Source: an uncultured Synergistales bacterium (GTDB lineage: Bacteria; Synergistota; Synergistia; Synergistales; Aminobacteriaceae). From it: a DNA stretch of 8,508 nucleotides. This document shows positions 5,848 to 8,508 of this stretch, piece after piece. The first letter of the stretch is position 1, and every line of letters begins with the position of its first letter. Under the pieces are notes generated by a model that worked only from the letters and a program-made list of their open reading frames with translations, did not search any database and was not told where the DNA came from. The position numbers and the translations under genes were made by a program. The stretch is from positions 1 through 8,508 of the forward strand of contig CALFXN010000257.1 in assembly GCA_937957815.1 (NCBI GenBank). Reading direction: 5' to 3'.

Positions 5848-7584
5848 TTATTGCTTCTTCAGGACGAGCGGAACGAACAGCAGCAGCGCGAGCGGGGCGA
5901 GCCCAGCGGCGCTGCACCCGCCGCCGCTGCCCTTGTCGCTCTGCGTGACGGTCGGCGTGGTCGCGACGGTCTTCGTGAACGCCTTGAGGCAGACGCTCAT
6001 GGTCCCGTTATGGAAGAGCGACGCATCTTCCCATGTCGTCCCGTTCGCCGAAATGTACCCCTGGCCCGCGTTCGCCGTCGCGGCGTCGGAGTAGCCCGAG
6101 ATCGCGTATTCGACGGGGATCGGATACAGGTAGCCCGGCGTCCGCAGACGCACGACGACCGCGAAGCGCTCGCCTGCCGAAAGGGTCGGCGCCATGTCGA
6201 GCGCGACGGTGTGGTATCCCGGCGTGTCGAGCGTTCCCGACTGCGGTCCGGCAACGAGCGTCCCGCTCGCCGGATTCCCCTCGTCGCCGCCGCGGAAGAC
6301 GCGAATCACGTACTCCGATCCGGCGGCCCCGGCGTAGAAGCTCACGGCCTTCAGCGTTTCGCGCGTCGTTCCGCCCGCGCGGGACGTCCCGAGGGGGGCG
6401 GACGGCGATCCCGCCGTGAAGACGTTCGCGAAGAACGCCGCGTCCGACCCGGGATACCCGTGCGAGTTGACCCATCCGAGCGGGTCGCGGTCATAGACCG
6501 CTTCTCCTGCGGCCGCTTCGTCCGTGACGTAGGCGATTCCGTGCTTGAGCACGCGGCTGTAGTAGGAGATCCGGTAGTAGCCGGACTCGCCTGCGGCCGT
6601 CCCCCAGCTGTTCTTGAAGATCCAGGCTCCGTCGGAGGGCGGCGTGTACCCCGCGCCGTCGTCGCCGCTGACGATCATGTTCTCCTTCGGATAGGCGTCG
6701 TCCCAGCCGACGAGGGTGACCGCGTGGTTGCTCGACGCGCTTCCCTGCCCGGCGGGCTGGTAGAAGGCGCTGTGCGCCTTGTTCATGTATCGCGACAGCG
6801 AGCCGTAGGAAAGCGCGAGCGCGCCGTAGGTCTGGAGGGCGGTCTTGACGTTGTCGACGAACGCGGCGTGCGCGGGAAGGTCGAAGAGCTGCCCCGTCGT
6901 CTCGGCCGAACCGGCCAGGAAATGCGCGTGCCGCAGGAAGCGCCGGGCGGGTTCGTTCCCGGTCGGAAGCTCGCCTGCGGACAGTTCGGTCGGGCTGTAG
7001 GGGAACGATCCGTACGGGCAGTCCGCCTCGCCGGCGGGGCCGATCAGGCGGGCGAGCGCGGCGACGGCCATCCAGTTGCTGCCGCCCTGCTCGAAGACGT
7101 TTCTGTTCGGCGGGAACGGTTGCGACACATCGTCGTCGAAGTATTGCTGCGACACCGTGAAGTGCGCCGGGGCCGTGTAGACGAACCACGCGAGGTGTTT
7201 CGGCGACAGGCTCGTCGCGCCGCCGCCCTGCGTGAGGATGTTCGACTCGATCGAACCGAGCGGAGCGTGGGCCCAGCACGTTCCCGTCGATTGCTGGTCG
7301 CGGACGGGCGTGACGCGGCCCAAGGTTCGCAGGTCGAACGAAACCGGGAAGGTCGCGGTCCGCGAAACCGCGTCGCCGAACAGCCGGACGCCGTCGAGGT
7401 GCGACAGATCGAGCGGCGCGGGGCGATAGCCTGTCTTTCCGGCAACCCCTTCGGGGCGTGCGCGACCGCGTGACTTCAGAAACTCAGGAGCGAGCGGAGC
7501 GGATCGGGATGAAAGCGCGAGCGCCGGAGCCGTGAACAGGAGTGTCGCCAGGAAAAGGACCGGAAGTAATGAAAAACGCCGCAT
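5848..7584 (-). CDS. Secreted papain-family (C1) protease with lectin-like domain and Synergist-CTERM-type tail
   Basis: A predicted surface cysteine protease of 578 residues. The ATG at 7584 was chosen because GAGGAGG lies 9 nt upstream and a signal peptide starts there (MRRF, hydrophobic core at about 6-19, cleavage near ALALS at 21-25). A short propeptide-like stretch runs to about 78. The C1 peptidase domain (about 79-342) begins FPVSFDLR and has oxyanion Gln97, catalytic Cys103 in GTCWAHA, catalytic His287 in SSNHAVTLVGWDD and Asn325 in FKNSWG. The papain CGSCW motif lacks its first Cys here. A lectin-like domain found in many bacterial C1 peptidases follows (about 345-535), ending VCLKAFTKT. 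The tail has a short linker, GGGCS with Cys557, a hydrophobic helix at about 560-575 and KKQ at the end. This resembles the Synergist-CTERM signal, inferred to be processed at or near the Cys. Substrates are unknown; digestion of external protein is likely. Confidence 0.9.
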   Translation of the reverse strand: MRRFSLLPVLFLATLLFTAPALALSSRSAPLAPEFLKSRGRARPEGVAGKTGYRPAPLDLSHLDGVRLFGDAVSRTATFPVSFDLRTLGRVTPVRDQQSTGTCWAHAPLGSIESNILTQGGGATSLSPKHLAWFVYTAPAHFTVSQQYFDDDVSQPFPPNRNVFEQGGSNWMAVAALARLIGPAGEADCPYGSFPYSPTELSAGELPTGNEPARRFLRHAHFLAGSAETTGQLFDLPAHAAFVDNVKTALQTYGALALSYGSLSRYMNKAHSAFYQPAGQGSASSNHAVTLVGWDDAYPKENMIVSGDDGAGYTPPSDGAWIFKNSWGTAAGESGYYRISYYSRVLKHGIAYVTDEAAAGEAVYDRDPLGWVNSHGYPGSDAAFFANVFTAGSPSAPLGTSRAGGTTRETLKAVSFYAGAAGSEYVIRVFRGGDEGNPASGTLVAGPQSGTLDTPGYHTVALDMAPTLSAGERFAVVVRLRTPGYLYPIPVEYAISGYSDAATANAGQGYISANGTTWEDASLFHNGTMSVCLKAFTKTVATTPTVTQSDKGSGGGCSAAGLAPLALLLFVPLVLKKQ

Positions 7585-7593
7585 TCGTGTGCG

Positions 7594-7600
7594 CCTCCTC
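7594..7600 (-). promoter_or_regulatory. Ribosome-binding site of the complete C1 protease
   Basis: GAGGAGG on the minus strand lies 9 nt before the ATG at 7584. It decides the start: the same frame stays open to an ATG at 7815, but that longer reading would pass through the neighbouring terminator and bury the signal peptide. Confidence 0.75.
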
Positions 7601-7627
7601 GAGAAGGGATTGAAATAATCGGAAAAT

Positions 7628-7633
7628 ATTGTA
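7628..7633 (-). promoter_or_regulatory. Candidate -10 element for the complete C1 protease gene
   Basis: TACAAT on the minus strand, a 5/6 match to TATAAT, lies in the AT-rich spacer (about 7607-7680) between the two protease genes and downstream of the terminator of the first. No good -35 is found at 16-18 bp. The position supports independent transcription of the second protease, but the element itself is a weak call. Confidence 0.35.
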
Positions 7634-7675
7634 CAGCAGAAAGAGCAAAGAGAAATGCGTGAAAAATGTTGCGGC

Positions 7676-7714
7676 AAAAAAGATGCAGCCTCCGAGGGGC
7701 GGGGCTGCATCTTT
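7676..7714 (-). terminator. Intrinsic terminator of the upstream C1 protease gene
   Basis: AAAGATGCAGCC and GGCTGCATCTTT (plus-strand 7679-7690 and 7703-7714) form a perfect 12-bp stem around a 12-nt loop. On the minus strand the stem runs into six T residues, three of them within the stem (7676-7681). It begins 31 nt after the stop codon at 7746. This is a textbook Rho-independent terminator and separates the two protease genes. Confidence 0.88.
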
Positions 7715-7745
7715 GTGAAAAGAAGTCGTTCCGGAATGAAACGAG

Positions 7746-8508
7746 TTACTTCCGGGTCAGGAAGAGCGGAACGAAGAGAAGGAGCGCGAACGGAGCGAAC
7801 ATTCCGGCAGAGCATCCGCCGCCGCCACCGCCGCCACCGGTGACGGTCGGCGTGTGTGTGACGGTCGGCGTAATGGTCGTGGTCGGAGTCGGTGTCGTCG
7901 TCGAGGTCTTCGTGAACGCCTTGAGACAGACGTTGGCGGTGGCGTCGGCCGTCGTAAGATCCGTCCAGACGGCGCCGTTCGAGCTGATGAAGCTTTCGCC
8001 GGGGTTGGCGGTCGCTTTCTCGCTATATCCCGCCCGATAACACTCGTACGGGATCGGGAAATTGTAGCCCGGCGTCGTGAGAGTCACGACGATGGAGAAA
8101 CGTTGTCCTGTCGTCAGAGGAACCGTCGACGGCAACGCAACCACGTGATATCCGGGAGTGACGAGCGTACCGGATACCGGGCCGAGCGCGAGCGCCCCGG
8201 AATCCGGATCGCCCGCGGTGACACCTGTGTATACACGGATATCGTACGTCGAATTGGCGCTTGCCGTATAGAAGCTCACGGCAGCCAGAGTTTCCGTACC
8301 AGTCGTCGATTTTCCCGCAGATCCGTTTCCGGCCGTGAAAATATTGGCGAACCAGCCGGTCGGGTTGGAGTATCCGCGTGCCATGATCCATCCGAGAGGA
8401 TCGTAGTAGTAGACGTTGTCGTAGTTCGTCTTCGGCCCCACAACGAACGCTGCGCCGTCGGCAAGCGACGCGTCACTGTAGGAGAGATAGAAGTACCCGT
8501 TATCGCCC
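7746..8508 (-). CDS. C1 protease paralogue: lectin-like region and Synergist-CTERM-type tail (partial, 5' end beyond window)
   Basis: The frame is open to the right edge, with 253 complete residues visible (codons 7749-8507). It begins GDNGYFYLSYSDASLADGAA, the segment that normally follows the NSWG motif of a C1 peptidase. The catalytic domain is therefore expected just outside the window but is not seen. The lectin-like domain aligns along its length with the neighbouring protease (DPLGW, FANIFTAG, LAAVSFY, SGTLVTPGYHVVAL, TPGYNFPIPYE, VCLKAFTKT), roughly half identical by eye. A Thr-Pro-rich linker (about 202-223) and eight glycines (224-231) lead to Cys232-Ser, a hydrophobic helix at about 235-250 and a TRK end. 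This is the same sorting-tail type as in the downstream paralogue. A GTG at 8441 is inside the domain and is not the start. Function inferred: surface or secreted peptidase. Confidence 0.86.
   Translation of the reverse strand, partial: GDNGYFYLSYSDASLADGAAFVVGPKTNYDNVYYYDPLGWIMARGYSNPTGWFANIFTAGNGSAGKSTTGTETLAAVSFYTASANSTYDIRVYTGVTAGDPDSGALALGPVSGTLVTPGYHVVALPSTVPLTTGQRFSIVVTLTTPGYNFPIPYECYRAGYSEKATANPGESFISSNGAVWTDLTTADATANVCLKAFTKTSTTTPTPTTTITPTVTHTPTVTGGGGGGGGCSAGMFAPFALLLFVPLFLTRK
7815..7904 (-). repeat. Low-complexity coding repeat: Thr-Pro-Thr linker and Gly8 tract
   Basis: Encodes a Thr/Pro/Val linker and then eight glycines in front of the sorting-signal Cys of the partial protease. 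The glycine tract is 24 nt of GGN codons at 7815-7838. Beside it, an 18-nt period (TPTVTH then TPTVTG) contains two exact copies of the 14-mer GTGACGGTCGGCGT (plus-strand 7840-7853 and 7858-7871). A third copy is at 5945-5958 in the tail of the paralogue. The repeats probably arise by slippage and set the length of the spacer between enzyme and membrane. Confidence 0.75.

Noticed and set aside
3542..6094. An 850-codon open frame on the plus strand
   Set aside because: It lies antisense to hflC and hflK and through two spacers, its translation is rich in Arg, Asp and Glu without any domain, and such frames are common opposite GC-rich genes.
5830..7473. A 547-codon open frame on the plus strand
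   Set aside because: It is antisense to the complete C1 protease, which has a signal peptide, catalytic triad and ribosome-binding site; the plus-strand translation is low-complexity Arg/Val/Glu.
7585..7815. A 77-residue N-terminal extension of the complete protease
   Set aside because: It would run through the neighbouring terminator and its stop region and place the signal peptide inside the protein.
8439..8441. GTG as start of a separate 231-residue protein
   Set aside because: The same frame is open further to the window edge and encodes sequence typical of the region just after a C1 peptidase NSWG motif, so the GTG is internal.

Overview
The window is a high-GC bacterial segment (60% or more G+C by eye) in which every supported gene lies on the minus strand. 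Transcription therefore runs from the right edge to the left edge. The best lineage clue is the C-terminus shared by two secreted proteases: a Gly-rich stretch, an invariant Cys-Ser, a hydrophobic helix with a Leu-Pro step and a basic end. This matches the Synergist-CTERM type of sorting signal, so I infer a member of the Synergistota, a phylum of amino-acid and peptide fermenters. The gene content fits, but no rRNA or marker gene is present to prove it.

Right part (5848-8508): two tandem paralogous papain-like (C1) proteases, each with a lectin-like domain and the C-terminal sorting tail. The upstream copy is cut by the right edge and shows only its lectin-like region and tail. It ends at a strong intrinsic terminator (7676-7714). 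The downstream copy is complete, with a signal peptide, Cys/His/Asn catalytic residues, lectin-like domain and tail.

Middle (3620-5632): an hflK-hflC pair encoding membrane-anchored SPFH proteins that in other bacteria form a periplasmic cage around the FtsH protease. HflK is best started at a GTG and carries an extra N-terminal membrane helix. Two distinct hairpins lie between the protease gene and hflK.

Left part (1-3408): a Dpp/Opp-type peptide ABC importer operon, in the order permease B, permease C, ATPase D, ATPase F, with overlapping or nearly abutting genes. A near-consensus sigma70 -10 element stands in front of it. The F gene runs off the left edge, and no substrate-binding protein gene is visible.

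Taken together, the layout suggests a peptide-using lifestyle: exported surface proteases make peptides, an ABC importer takes them up, and HflKC handles membrane-protein quality control. The functional link between the three blocks is inference from adjacency only. I see no RNA gene, mobile element, CRISPR array or clearly new system; the unusual points are the tandem sorted proteases, their divergent linkers, the two-helix HflK and the hairpins in the spacers.
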